A stretch of 64,000 bases of DNA from Cyrtodaria siliqua. Taxonomy: Eukaryota > Mollusca > Bivalvia > Adapedonta > Hiatellidae. The translations under genes and the position numbers were made by a program. The notes under the pieces were generated by a model. The model was not told the origin of the DNA and searched no databases. It was given only the letters and a program-made list of their open reading frames with translations. The stretch spans positions 1 through 64,000 of the forward strand of contig JAWPHD010011188.1 in assembly GCA_037043455.1 (NCBI GenBank). Direction: 5' to 3'. Shown here one piece after another: positions 31,639 through 43,695 of the stretch. Position 1 is the stretch's first letter; each line of letters opens with the position of its first letter.

Positions 31639-34600
31639 ATATTCTGTTTACATGTATCCATCTTCTTCTACCTTACCTCTCCTTTGTCCTTCATTTCGGT
31701 ATGTTAATTTGGTATATAGCTTGATCTCAAAGACAAAATTCAAATGAACACAAAGATATGTAACTTTAATGTTCGCGGATTAAGAAATAAACAAAACCGA
31801 GACCAACTTTTCGAATGGCTTAAACAACAATCGCACCTAATATGTCTGCTACAAGACATACACTCATAGTGAAGGTGTATGTATTTTATTCAACCCGAAA
31901 TCTACCCATACTATTACAAAATATACTGAATTAGTTTGCGGTCGACTATAAGCGATAGAACTAAATATTGATGAAAAAGAAATAACAGTTACATATATAT
32001 ACGGTCCGAACGCAGACGATATTACTCTTTTTAATAAACTTGACCAATACATTTTATAATCGGAGGGGATTTCAATACTGTTATAAATATTGACACCGAT
32101 AAGAAGAACGGTAGACAAGATACGCACAAATTATGCCGGAACAAAATAAATGCGATGATAGATATTCATAATATAGTTGATATATAGAGGATATACAACC
32201 CAGAAAAATGCAATAGTCATGGCATTCTAGTTATAAGCCACCTATATTTTGTAGGTTAGACTATTTTCTAATTTCTGATAGCATGGTAAACTTTACAAAT
32301 TCATGTGAAATAAAACCTGGTTATAAATCAGATCACTCAATAGTTGATATAAACCTTGATTTTGTAAAACAACCACGGGTTCCAGGCTACTTCAAATTTA
32401 ACAATAGCCTTATTTTGCAGCCAGTGTACCAAGAATTAATTTTTAAAAAAGTTCTGAAATAGCTAACATAAATAAAGATGCTAATCCAAATACATTATGG
32501 GAATTAATAAAAGGAACAATTAGAAATGAAACCATCAAATACGCTTCACAAAAGAAAAAATGCAGCAAGAGCAAGAATGTATACTAAAATCAGAAATCAA
32601 ACATCTAGAAACCCAAATACATTTAATATCAGATAATGATAGTATAGAAATACAAACAACAGAACTAGATAAGAAGAAACAGGAACTAAACGATATAATA
32701 GATAATAAATTAAAAGGAACTATTCTTCGTTCAAAATCCCAATATATAGAAAGTCATGAAAAGAATAGCAAATACTTCGTTAACATTGAAAAAACAAATT
32801 CCGAAAAAAAGGTCATATTTAAATTACATTGTCACGGTAAAATACTTACTAATCAAAAAGATATTTTGAACGCACAAACAGCATACTATACAAATATTTT
32901 TAAAAAACGTGAATGAAACCCTTCTAAATACGACTTTTTAAATAAAACTATGAACTCTTTAAATGAAGATAACAAAAATAATTGTGAGGGTTTGCTAACT
33001 GAATATGAATGTGCTTTAGGCCTTCAACAAATGAATAACAATAAAAGTCTGGGATCAGATGGTATCACTAATGAATTTTACATAATATTTTCCGAAGGAT
33101 ATTAAAACATATCTCCTCAATTCATTAAACTACTCCTCTAAGACGGCAGAATTGACTGAGCTTCAGAAACAAAGCGTCATAACTCTTATTCCAAAATCAG
33201 GAAAAGATATAACTCTGTTAGAAAACTGGCGACCCATACGCCTTCTCAATGTTGATTACAAAATAGCTTCCAAGGCAATTGCCAACAGAATAAACCAGTG
33301 TTATCCTATGTCATAATTAATGCACAGACAGTGAAGACATTAGACTACTATTTGAAATGTTAGAATACACATTTATTCTTTTCTGATTTTGGAAAGGCTT
33401 TCGATAGTTTAGATCATGGTTTTATAATAAACTGTCTTAAACATTTCAACGTAGGAGAATCACTTATAAATTGGGTAAAACTATTTTACTCGGATTCAAA
33501 AAGCTGTATTATTAATAATGGACACATGTCAGATTTCTTTACTATTGCCAGAGGAGTACGCCAGGGATGTCCATTGTCCCCTTATCTGTTCATTTTATGC
33601 ATAGCACTTTTATCATATGAAATATATACTAATACAGACATAAAAGGTGTTAACATCAAAGGACGTGAGTTCCAGCAATCATTATTTGCAGACGATGCCA
33701 CATTCATAACAGACGGATCAAAAAAATATTTTACAACTTTAATTGATGTATTAGATAAATTTAGCTTTATTTCTGGTCTCAAGTTAAATACATCCAAATG
33801 TACTGTACTAAGAGCAGGCCGTCTAAAACATAATGCTACAATCTACTGTGCGAACAAAAGGTTTCACTGGTGCTCTGATAATGTATAATCATTAGGAATG
33901 ATGTTTCATACTGACAAATCAAAAAACTTCCAATCAAATTTAATACCTAAGATAAATGGTTTTTGCAATTGTTTGAAACAATGGCAGCACAGAAAGCTGA
34001 CACCCCTTGGGAAAATTACTGTGCTAAATTCCTTTGCCTTGCCCAAGTTGATTTACTCGTTGACAGTACTTCCTAACCCCCCAAAAGAATATATAATAAG
34101 TCTAAACGACACCATGTTCAATTTTTATGGGATAACAAACCTGATAAAATTAAAAGAGAAGTAAATACTCGAGGGTGGTATGAAGATGGAGGACTGAAAA
34201 TGATCGATTTAAATAATTTTTTGATATCTCTAAAAGCTGGCTGGATAAAACGAATATTTGACTCTGAAAATAACGGCAAATGGAAGATTGTTTATGCCAA
34301 TAAAATTTCAAATTATGGTAGTAAATTGTTATTTGAATGTAACTTAAATAAATCACATATGAAAGTGTTAATTCCAAATAACGTTGTTCTTTTTGCAAGA
34401 CGTTGTAATTGCATGGCAACACATTCACTGTCAAAATCAAACAAACGTAATAGGTAAAGAAATCATTTGGAATAACTCAAACATAAAAGTAGGAAATAAA
34501 ACAATTTTCAAAAAGTCCTGGTTTGATAGAGGAATACAATTTATAGAACAAATATATGATTATAGAAAAAAGAGTTTTACACTTTTAAAGATCTAACTGA

Positions 34601-35663
34601 TATATATGAGATCCCTAAACACGATTTCTTATTTTATATGTCTATACTATCAAGTAAACCAAAAGATTGGAAATCAAAATTAAAGTTGAAAATATAAATA
34701 TAAAAAGAGATGAGACACTCCTAAACAAATTGTTAAAGGCTAAACGGGCCAATAAATGTGTATATGAATATCAAATGAATACAGACAGAAAAATAGAAAT
34801 TAAATCAGAGAAGTTTTTACAAATACTACATTAACCTGGAAAAAATATATATGCTGCCAATGAAAGCAAATATAGATACAAAACTCCGAGAATTTCAATA
34901 TAAATATTTAATGCGCATAGTACCGACAAATAATTTTTTATTCAAATGCAATATTGTTTAGTCCAATCTCTGCGACTTTTGCAGTATGCATATTGAATCT
35001 GTAAATCATTTGTTCTGGGAATGTAATATTGCTCAAACGTTTTGGTCGGAGTTAAAAACATATATTTCCGGCTTAAACTTATCCATAGATTTGAACTTTG
35101 ACACTATATATTTTGGCATAACAGATTTTTTTATCAATAACACTATACAAAACTTCTTGATTATTAGTGGAAAGTATTTTATTTTTAGACATAAATGCAC
35201 AAACACCATTCCTAAATTTATTTGTTTCGAGACTTATCTATACATACGAATCGAAATTGAAAAATGTATAGCACTTGCAAACGATAAATTAGAGACCCAT
35301 GAGACAAAATGGTGAAACTTTATTAACTGATCGATCAAGTATAATTATTAGACACCAAATTAGACAAACCGAAACTCTACTTCATTCATCGTACATTTTC
35401 ACTTCTTCTGTCTGTATTATTAGTCTGTCTGACTTCTCTTCCTTTCTTCTATAAACTATTTTCTTCATCTACTTTCACATAACTAAACTGTTTCATTGGA
35501 AATCTGTGTTGGTTAAGTCTATGAACATATCATGAATAAAATACTGTTTGATAGAATATATGTATCTTGATAATATCGTTATGCATTATTGTATGATATG
35601 ACTTACAAATGTTTTCTTGTAAAATAAAATATTAAATTATAAAAAAAAGATATATATATATAT
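31639..35663 (+). mobile_element. L1/Tx1-like LINE inserted in unit B
   Basis: A 10-bp target duplication, ATATCCAAAA, stands at 31629-31638 and 35664-35673. Unit A has the uninterrupted site ('gtaaatttccaaaagtagtt', about 20806-20825). The element starts just ahead of an endonuclease domain and ends in an A-rich tail and (AT)n, so it is 5' truncated: ORF1 is missing. ORF2 remains are broken by many stops and frameshifts. Confidence 0.8.
31744..35315 (+). pseudogene. LINE ORF2 (endonuclease, reverse transcriptase, zinc knuckle), broken
   Basis: Pieces in order are: AP endonuclease N-terminus NFNVRGLRNKQNRDQLFEWL with a stop at 31867; a lysine-rich linker (32560-32916); RT with FGKAFDSLDH near 33390; the intact RT block 33526-33888 with RGVRQGCPLSPYLF and the catalytic LFADDATFI (about 33682-33708); thumb pieces at 33898-34164 and 34200-34457; and a C-terminal zinc motif IESVNHLFWECN near 34990. 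The FADD box and this order fit L1/Tx1-type LINEs. It is inactive. Confidence 0.75.
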
Positions 35664-35673
35664 ATATCCAAAA

Positions 35674-36812
35674 GTAGTTCCTCGTACCGTTTTTCCTATT
35701 ATGAACGTAGCTTAAATTTGTCACATGTTCATCCCTAAACCAATCAAATTGCTCGTATTATCTAAACTTTCGACTGATTGCAATTATAGCAACATCTGCG
35801 ACAAGATGTGCACAGTTTGTACTCGTAGAGATACCAACATATGTCTATAAATGGTAGTTCCATACCTGAAAACAATATTATCTAATAGGCAAATGAGTAC
35901 TTCACAAACTTCTTGACAAGTCCACTAAGTGCAATTGTATAAACTGCCGTTAGTAAAAAAACGCTTTAATATTGTTACATGACGAAAATGTAATTGTTTC
36001 TCTCGCGAACGTTTTATGAATGAGAGCAATAAACTCATCTTTGACATAGTGTTGAGATGTCACAATTACTTATAGATGAAACTTGACGTTTATTGCACAT
36101 GTTATCAGTATGTTTAATTGAACAAAATAAATGCATCTCGAAGTTGTCATAAGCTTCATCACAATACTACTTGTTAACATTTAACCCGTTACATATATAT
36201 ATATATAATGGATTGTTTTTTCTTCAAATTGAAGGCCATTCCATTTATGCGACAAAGGAGTGTTTTGAAGAAAATGACTGATCAGCAGCCGGACATTGTA
36301 AACCCTGATCAGCCTACGAGTAACTCGCAGGCTGATCTGGGTTTACAATTGACGCAAAGGCTATTATAGTCGTGCTTAGCGGCCTAAGGATTAAATGATC
36401 TTTAACGGCCGTAAGACAAGACGTAAAAAGTACGCAGATGTTTGTAGTGATGCAGGCACTAGAATTCTAAATAAAGCGGGCTTATTAATTAGAAATCCAG
36501 CACATATATATAGTTGGGAGTTTGTTTTGCTTTTCGTCTACCACAGCCTTGAAAGTAGTGCACCTAGTGATATGTGTGGGAAACAATATCATCATCAGAA
36601 GGTTGAACTGGAGTATATAAATAAGTGCTCCCGAGTTCCAGAAATAAAACATTGACGTAATGTTGAAAACTCAGCATATAATATAACAAGACCAATATGT
36701 CATACAATACACATGTTTTAAATAAAATACTCGTACAATACCAGATACATAACAATTAACCGGTTAATGTCCTGTCTACATTACATTAAAACATAACTGT
36801 GTCCTGAGTACG
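35674..36812. other. unit B left arm continued, non-coding
   Basis: It aligns with about 20822-21949 of unit A. It contains a hairpin (about 36294-36349) that unit A retains only on its right side. No gene is seen. Confidence 0.65.
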
Positions 36813-37031
36813 ATGTCCTGTTAGGGCCATCTTACCATCGCATCTTTCCATCGACCATCGACCATCGTATCTTACCATCGCATCTTACCATCGACCATCG
36901 CATCTTACCATCGCATCTTACCATATTACCATCGAGAATCAAATCTTACCATCGCATCTTACCATCGACCACCGACCTAGGTTGATGGTCGATGGTAAGA
37001 TGCGATGGTAAGATGGCCCTAACAGGACACC
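36813..37031. repeat. ACCATCG-rich foldback 3' of ligase copy B
   Basis: Arms 'tgtcctgttagggccatctt' and the inverse 'aagatggccctaacaggaca' enclose repeated 'taccatcgcatct'. The block ends 46 bp past the stop of copy B, the same distance as in copy A. Its arms are more complementary than those of copy A. Confidence 0.75.
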
Positions 37032-37077
37032 GTGCCTGAGTAATATATTTACAACATCAGTGAAAATTATCAAATAA

Positions 37078-39484
37078 TCACTCCTTTCTGAACTTCATGG
37101 CTGCCATCTTGATCAACTCCTTTCTAGAGATCTTCCCCGTGTATGTTTCTGGAAACTGTTCAAGAAATAAGTAATACGACGGCATAACTGTAAACAGCCT
37201 AGGTTTGTCGTTATGGGTCTCTTCGCAGAAAGATCTAATTTCCTCCTCCGTGACGTAACATCCGGGTTTGATGACGACGCATGCGCATAAAACCTGGTAT
37301 TGGATTTCGTCTGAGATTGGAACTATAACAACGGAGTCTACTCCCGGGCAAGAGTTGATAACAGCTTCAAGTATTTCTGGAGCGACATTCATTCCACCGG
37401 AAATGATCATGTTGGACATTCTGCCCTCAACAAAGAGAAGACCATCCTCTGTCAATCTACCAATGTCGTCGGTTTTGTACCATCCGCCAGCAGTTTTAAC
37501 GGCTTTCGTTTTCTCAGGATCGTTATAATATTCTTTGAAAAGCCCCTTATTGCGTACATATATTTCGCCGCGCGTATTTACAGGCACAACCTCTTCGCTT
37601 TCATCCACTATCTTTACTTCGTTGCCGTATGCAAGTTGACCGCATGCATATTCCGTGAAGTCATCCGTGTTATTGACGACAGTGGCAGCCACCAAACTGA
37701 TTTCCGTACCACCATAGGCGCAGACTAAATTCTCACAAACTACGCCAATGCATTTTGCCAAATTTCTGGTGATAGGCTGGCCACCTGTTACTACTGTCTT
37801 TATCGGCCAATTTTCTTTCATTTCATCCTGTCATAAAAAGAAGGTATTGTACACGTATATTACTAATTGGGAATACAATCAAGCGGGGCACGTGCAATCT
37901 TCTTCTTTTAAATATTGTAATAACACAAACTGTGCACGTGACATAATTTCTTTGCAAAACACATTAAATAGACTGTTTATTTATTTTTAAATATGTTTTT
38001 ATTTATTTATCATAAGTTTGAAGCCTAGAAATCCAAAATCTATAGTGGAATCATGTTTACACAATTGCGAAGAATAAGCATTAAACAGCTCATTCTTGAT
38101 TTGTGATAGATATTTTATTACTAATTACTAACCCGTCAAATAACGGCAAAATTACACTACAAAACCGTTCAAAACTCTACTCAGGTGTTCAGTTCATATA
38201 ATAATGTATATATTCCGATTAAAGTTATCGATTTATTCATGGTATCTAAAAATAACCGTGTCTGAATATGCGTAAAATGAATTATGAGTTGGTAACCCTT
38301 AATTCGAGGCTCCAGTTTTGGGCTTTGACCTAGCTGGTTAAAGCCGTTTGTTTTGTGTCTACAGAGTTTGGATTCTTAAAATATGTAAGTTAAATATATA
38401 ACTCGTCGTCAGTGGGTTTAGAAATGGTGTAGATATGTTCACATAGTTTGGCTGTTGTTGCCTACTTTATATTCTCGTTAGGGATAACAATCAACTCATG
38501 TTCGTGATAACTGTCAGATAGTAAGTAGTAATATGCACATACCTTTCTTTGAATTAGCTCGTGAAGTAGAGGTGGTAGCAGGCTAATGGATGTGCATTTT
38601 TCACGCTTCACGACATCTACCAAAAACGATATCCTGTCGGTTGGTTGAGGACAAAATCCTGATTGTGTTACTCGTGTTTGTCCAATCATAATACTAAATG
38701 GAAATCCCCCAAACCATGTGAATGGCCTGTCATTGTATGTAATTCCATCTATGTTGGCACCGCCCAAGTCGTCGCTCGAGCTCATAGTTGCGAACAACGA
38801 CGCGTGCGTATGTGCTACGCACTTTGGCATGCCCGTGCTCCCAGACGTTTGCATCAAAATTGCTATTTCATCTTGATCAATCTGCGGCAAGTCCACGTTT
38901 GCTACTTCGTTTGATATCAACTCTCTCAAAGTTTTTACTTCGGGAGAGTATTTTTGAAAGTCATGGTAAATCAAATATCTCAAATATGGCATTTTCACAC
39001 TTTTGACCGTACCATTGCGATCATATCCATCAATCAAACTGTTGAAAATTGTCCAGTTATCGCCAGTTGTACCGGGATCGACAACAACCAAGGAGCATGA
39101 ACCTAACTTTTTCATCAAGCCCAACACATCACTTCCGTCCTTGTATGTAAACGAAAAACTGACAGGTCGCGCTCCAGCTATTATGGAACCAAATGTAAGA
39201 AATAGCCATTCCGGACAGTTTCTAAGGTTGATAGCGACAAACTCGTACCGCTTTACACCCAAAGTGATCAAGGATCGTGCAACCTGGCACGATTTATCAT
39301 ACAATTCCTTCCAAGAAACTACCTCTCGTGATCCATCCGTCAACGCAAAAACAACCGCTTCGCAATCAGGTTGTACTGAAGCATAATGACGTAAGCAGGC
39401 TGGAAATGTGGTGAACGGGCGCATCATTTCTTTATCCTCTGCCTTTAAGTAACTTTCGGTAATCTTCCTCTGTAATGAGGTCAT
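37078..39484 (-). CDS. acyl-CoA synthetase / AMP-dependent ligase, copy B (intact, two exons)
   Basis: Minus strand: exon 1 39484-38543 (314 codons, donor AAG|GTATGT), a 715-bp intron, and exon 2 37827-37078 (249 codons plus TGA, acceptor TTATGACAG|GAT), phase 0. The protein has 563 residues, a normal length for the adenylate-forming superfamily. ATP-binding loop MQTSGSTGMPK at 211-221; CAYGGTE at 350-356; GGWYKTDDIG at 429-438; EGRMSNMIISGGMNV at 448-462; C-terminal ETYTGKISRKEL at 541-552 with the presumed catalytic Lys546. The core 'TGD' is TDD here and the usual Asp after GRxS/K is Asn. No SKL tail or clear transit peptide. Known chemistry is activation of a carboxylate to acyl-AMP and a CoA thioester; the substrate cannot be read from sequence. 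The nearest relatives are probably medium-chain acyl-CoA synthetase (ACSF2)-like or 4CL/luciferase-like. Confidence 0.9.
37828..38542 (-). other. intron of ligase copy B
   Basis: 715 bp with GT at 38542-38541 and AG at 37829-37828. Without splicing, exon 1 would read on 26 residues into the intron and stop at 38462. It is homologous to the intron of copy A. Confidence 0.85.
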
Positions 39485-41279
39485 ACTTGCAATATATCTG
39501 TTCTGTGTTGATTCTACAGATTACACTATGTTTGTATACAGCGACTCAGTCATTCACCGAAAATACTTTCTCTTTCTTCAACTGTTTGCACAGACGTTGT
39601 TTCTTACTAAGTGTTACAACGTGATAACGGAAACCAATTGGGCGGATTGATGAAATTGATACATATTATAGTGAAGTTGGTGAACGTGCCAATAAATATC
39701 AAGTGTGTTTTATGACGTTAACAATAATGATGATTTATGCCGGTTCATGTTGATATATTCATACCACGACACCGCTGACTGGTGTACATATGCGAAGATA
39801 CCAATATTTATTCTACATGTAAATAATATATACAGAGTACCTTCATTTGCTGACAGTGAAAATATAAAAACAAATGCGTTTCATGATTCCGTATCACTAT
39901 CGTACAAATAAAAGGTTTCGAAATACGTTACGACGTCCCTATGTGTATTTTTTCCATTCAGAATGTTGGGAATTCCCCAGTTTCTATGGATGCGTAATTG
40001 TCACAAAATGTCACGGGTAGAGCGTATTGGTCGTACATAGCTCGTGTAAGCACCTGTTAGTTACACCCTAATCCATTGTTCAGTTGAAACCAATTCACAA
40101 TGTCCATGATATATTCAGGTAACTCGGAAAAGCGTGCACATTTTAAGTGGCCGCCAGAGGGCGTCCAGAAGGGCCGTTTGATAAGTTTAGTTTTGTGCTT
40201 ATGCATGTAAAAGTATAGGTCTATCTCTTTGAAGAGCAAAGTTGGATAAGGGTCCTTTCGTGTAGATTTAATAGAGAGCGCAAGCGAGCTCCTATGGTAT
40301 CATGCAGGCGAAAAGTAAACACACCATCCTTTTGAAAAGTCTTGGGTCATTTACGGTAGTTAATGGGCGACTACAACCGTAAAGTAGCATATTTCGTTAC
40401 GAAATTAACAAGATAAGCATTCGTAGAAATCATTAAGAATGGTGGTTTCCAAGCAGAATGAGGTGAAAAAAACATTAAAAACTTTTCTCGAACCCATCCA
40501 AAAAAATGACAATGAAATTGCATTTTGACCTGTGTCGCCAAAACGGCCATTAACCGGAAGCGTAGCCCAAAGTGTTACCTTGCACATTGTCCATTGGCCA
40601 AAATTCGTCAACACAATTCACAATTTAATAAAAGTAGATTTCGAGTCGCAGAAATGTATATGTCTTTCTAACTGATTAGGATAAACAAATGATTTGATAA
40701 CTACCGTTAAAAAACATCTTTCATTTGTTTAGCATTATCGCCATCTGTTTTCCCGTAAAACCATAAATGCAATCGGAATTCTTCGCAGATTTCCGTATTC
40801 GGATCGTCCACTATTGAAAGCCATTGACGGAAGTCGAGGAGGTTATTCCGTTTTCATTCGTGCCAAACCTGAACAACCTGGAAATTTCCGGATATGTTAC
40901 GGAAATTATAATAAAATGACAAGACGACATTGATTTGTAAACGTCATCATCGTATGTCATCACAGTATGACGTATGTTCTGTTAGTAAACAATTAGTGAG
41001 CAAGGTGCTTATTACCGATCCATCTTTCTTTATTTCTTCTTTCTTTCTTCCAATACTATTGACGTATTTTATTGTACACAATCACAGTTTCTTTTCTGTG
41101 GATTAGTTTACCTGCAGGCTATTTTTATGATAACCACAGAAGTTTAGCGAGATTGGGTATGTCTCTCCCTGCACAGGGGACCAACGGCTTTACATCCGTA
41201 GGAAGAATGACATACCTTCACAGTTACTTTAACTATCTTGCACGAATAAGTTCTAGATCTAAGGGAGTGCGTTTTCAAT

Positions 41280-41365
41280 TCTCGAGAAATGACCCTCCGG
41301 GAGTCGAACCCCAGACTTCTACATCCAGAGGCAAGTAAGCTAACCACTCTGTCATCGCATCTGTT
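41280..41365 (-). mobile_element. tRNA-like SINE head fragment
   Basis: The minus strand reads 'gatgacagagtggttagctt', then 'gcctctggatgtagaag' and a B box 'ggggttcgactcccgg'. The acceptor ends do not pair and the anticodon arm is poor, so I call a SINE or tRNA relic and not a tRNA gene. Confidence 0.5.
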
Positions 41366-41586
41366 TTACCGCACAGTAACATTATGGTCCATTACGAAAA
41401 AATATAACTACTAGTATTTAGAACAACACCAGGTCTAGAGTGACTAAACGATGGTTAGGCCCCAAGATGTTACTCGCAGGGGTAGGAACAGCCTCCTTCC
41501 CCAGATCCCAATAATTTGACTGGCTTGTTGGGGGAGGGGATGTATCTGGTTCGAGTTCAAAAAGTATTTTTACCCTATGTTGTATA

Positions 41587-41717
41587 TCATGTAATCCGAG
41601 CCTTCTCTGACTTTACCAGCCCGTTGTACTATTTTGATTTTTCATCTGGCTGTGTACGCTAAAAAGAAGGGAAAAAAGAAGGCTTTTAAGGTCAGAGAAG
41701 GCTCGGATTATATATCG
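41587..41717. repeat. inverted repeat with 26-bp arms
   Basis: 'taatccgagccttctctgac' at about 41592 is mirrored by 'gtcagagaaggctcggatta' at about 41691, with roughly 70 bp between. It probably represents a small foldback MITE; there is no coding content. Confidence 0.6.
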
Positions 41718-43299
41718 GGGCGTTTCGACCTTTTATCCAAAAATGGTTTTAATGAGTTGGGCAATCCGAAATTAAAACATCCTGAATATTTGATGGCAAA
41801 CTATTGAGGCTAACTGAAGTTATATTTGAGATTTCTTATTTTTTTGCTGTCCCAGCAACACGGCAGATGTATATAATACGCGAAAGCGGGTAATGCAGGA
41901 TGTAGGCAGATATATAGGAATTTACATACAAAAAGCCTCATCTAAACTGATGGCTGTAAAATATGAATTTCGAAACTAATGTGTTTTTATTTACCGCTAA
42001 AATTGCCAGTTTATATATAATGTATTTACATTTTGTTAAAATTACTCACTTACATAGCTGAAAAACCTTTGGCTTAAACAAACGCCCGAAATAATAGCAA
42101 ATTTGTCGGGTTTAGACTCCACCATAATGTACAGAAAAAAAATTCTTATTTACAGTTTGGCGATTTCCGTCTGTCCGTCTATCCATCCGTCCGTCTACGA
42201 GTTTTGAAGATTTCGTTAAAGTGTTTGTTTTTTCCTCATTTCTCAAATATGAATTGTCGAAAAGCTTTGAAACTTGACACTTGTTCAATATCATTTCAAA
42301 TGTTATAATAAGATAACCCTAACTATGTCATGTATTTTACCTTGACTATACCCCCTTTTCACACAGATTTTTCAGTTAAAATGTTAAACTCGCAATCCGG
42401 CGTTCGCACCACTATTGGTGCTTCACCCTTTTTTTTTTGTTTCCACTGGACCCCCATATAAATGAAACGTTCCTATGCCAGTGTACCTGTAAGCGGTCAT
42501 CCGGTTTGGTCTGATGCTACGGAGTAGTTCAATTTTGAAGGTGATGAAAACACGGTTTGGAAACTTTACCTGTCTTTTGCTTCAATCGATCTATGCTTTT
42601 CTCTGTCCTATCATTTCACTATTTTTGTTTTTCTACCACCGACAGAAACATTAGGGTCAAATAGGACACTCAGTTTCTTAAAATATAGATATAGAAACTA
42701 ATAAGTATCTTTAGCACAGCTAGTGCTAAACATCAAGAACGGTGAAACAAACCAATGTCTTTTCTACATAGCATTTGATGAATTTGGTGCATTTTCAGAA
42801 TATATTGATGAAAAATGTCGGACCCGGTGTCATCCACCCACAGACATACTCAACTAAATTTGATTTAACTAATATTCTGAAAATAGACCACCATTTATTA
42901 AATGTCAAGTAGGAAACAACAAATTCCTATGTTGTAAAAGCACTGTACTTTTCTCAAACATACATCATCATGATGATTGGACAATACGTATGAATCAATT
43001 TAACACAAATTGTGATGTATATTCGAATAAAAAAAGCTTAAATCATATATATACACTTTTTCGTAATGACATAACGTTGAAACCGTAATTACATGTTGTT
43101 CGTCCAAAAAGTATAGTACGCGTGCATCACGGTTTATGTATATATATCTTACATACACTGATGTAGTAGCAGCTTTTATGGCGGTTGGTGATTCAGCCAA
43201 TGTCGATCCAGACTGGATCATGACTAGATAGCCGTTTGAAGTTCGTTCCATGCCATATCTGTCCTGTCTGGAAACGAACTGAAATTTGACCGAAGCATT

Positions 43300-43545
43300 G
43301 TGGTGTACTGGTTAAATCGTCTGCCTTGCATTCGGGAGGTCGTGGGTTCGAGTCCTCTGACCGCGTCATACCAAAAACTTTAAAAATGGAGTAGTCAGTT
43401 ATAACCCTTGCCTGACGAGCAAATAACGGGTAGTGTTAGGACTGATTGACCAGTGTCAGAATAATGTGACTGGGGGTATCATGTGTACTACGGCGTGGTA
43501 TTCCAGTGTGGCAACACTATAAAGAAACCATTGAGTTCGCTGCTT
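43300..43545 (+). mobile_element. tRNA-derived SINE (family 3) with conserved tail
   Basis: The A-box region is 'tggtgtactggttaaatcg' and the B box 'gtgggttcgagtcctctgac'. The tail reads 'accagtgtcagaataatgtg', 'actgggggtatcatg' and 'cgtggtattccagtgtggca'. It is the most complete copy of this family in the window. Tail relatives are at 13690-13910 and 50885-51000. Confidence 0.75.
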
Positions 43546-43654
43546 CAAGTAGACATATAACACACAAACACACAGATAAAAGTCCAGACCCCATTGTGCC
43601 TACAATCGTCGGGTAGGACACCTGTCGTAGGCGGACGGACTTTAATCCTTAGAA

Positions 43655-43658
<4 letters not shown>

Positions 43659-43693
<35 letters not shown>
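43659..43693. repeat. (CA)n microsatellite
   Basis: About 17 uninterrupted AC units. The cysteine/valine-rich reading frame across it is an artefact. Confidence 0.9.

Positions 43694-43695
<2 letters not shown>

Noticed and set aside
41280..41365. Possible tRNA gene on the minus strand
   Set aside because: The B box is good but acceptor and anticodon stems do not pair; it fits a SINE head.
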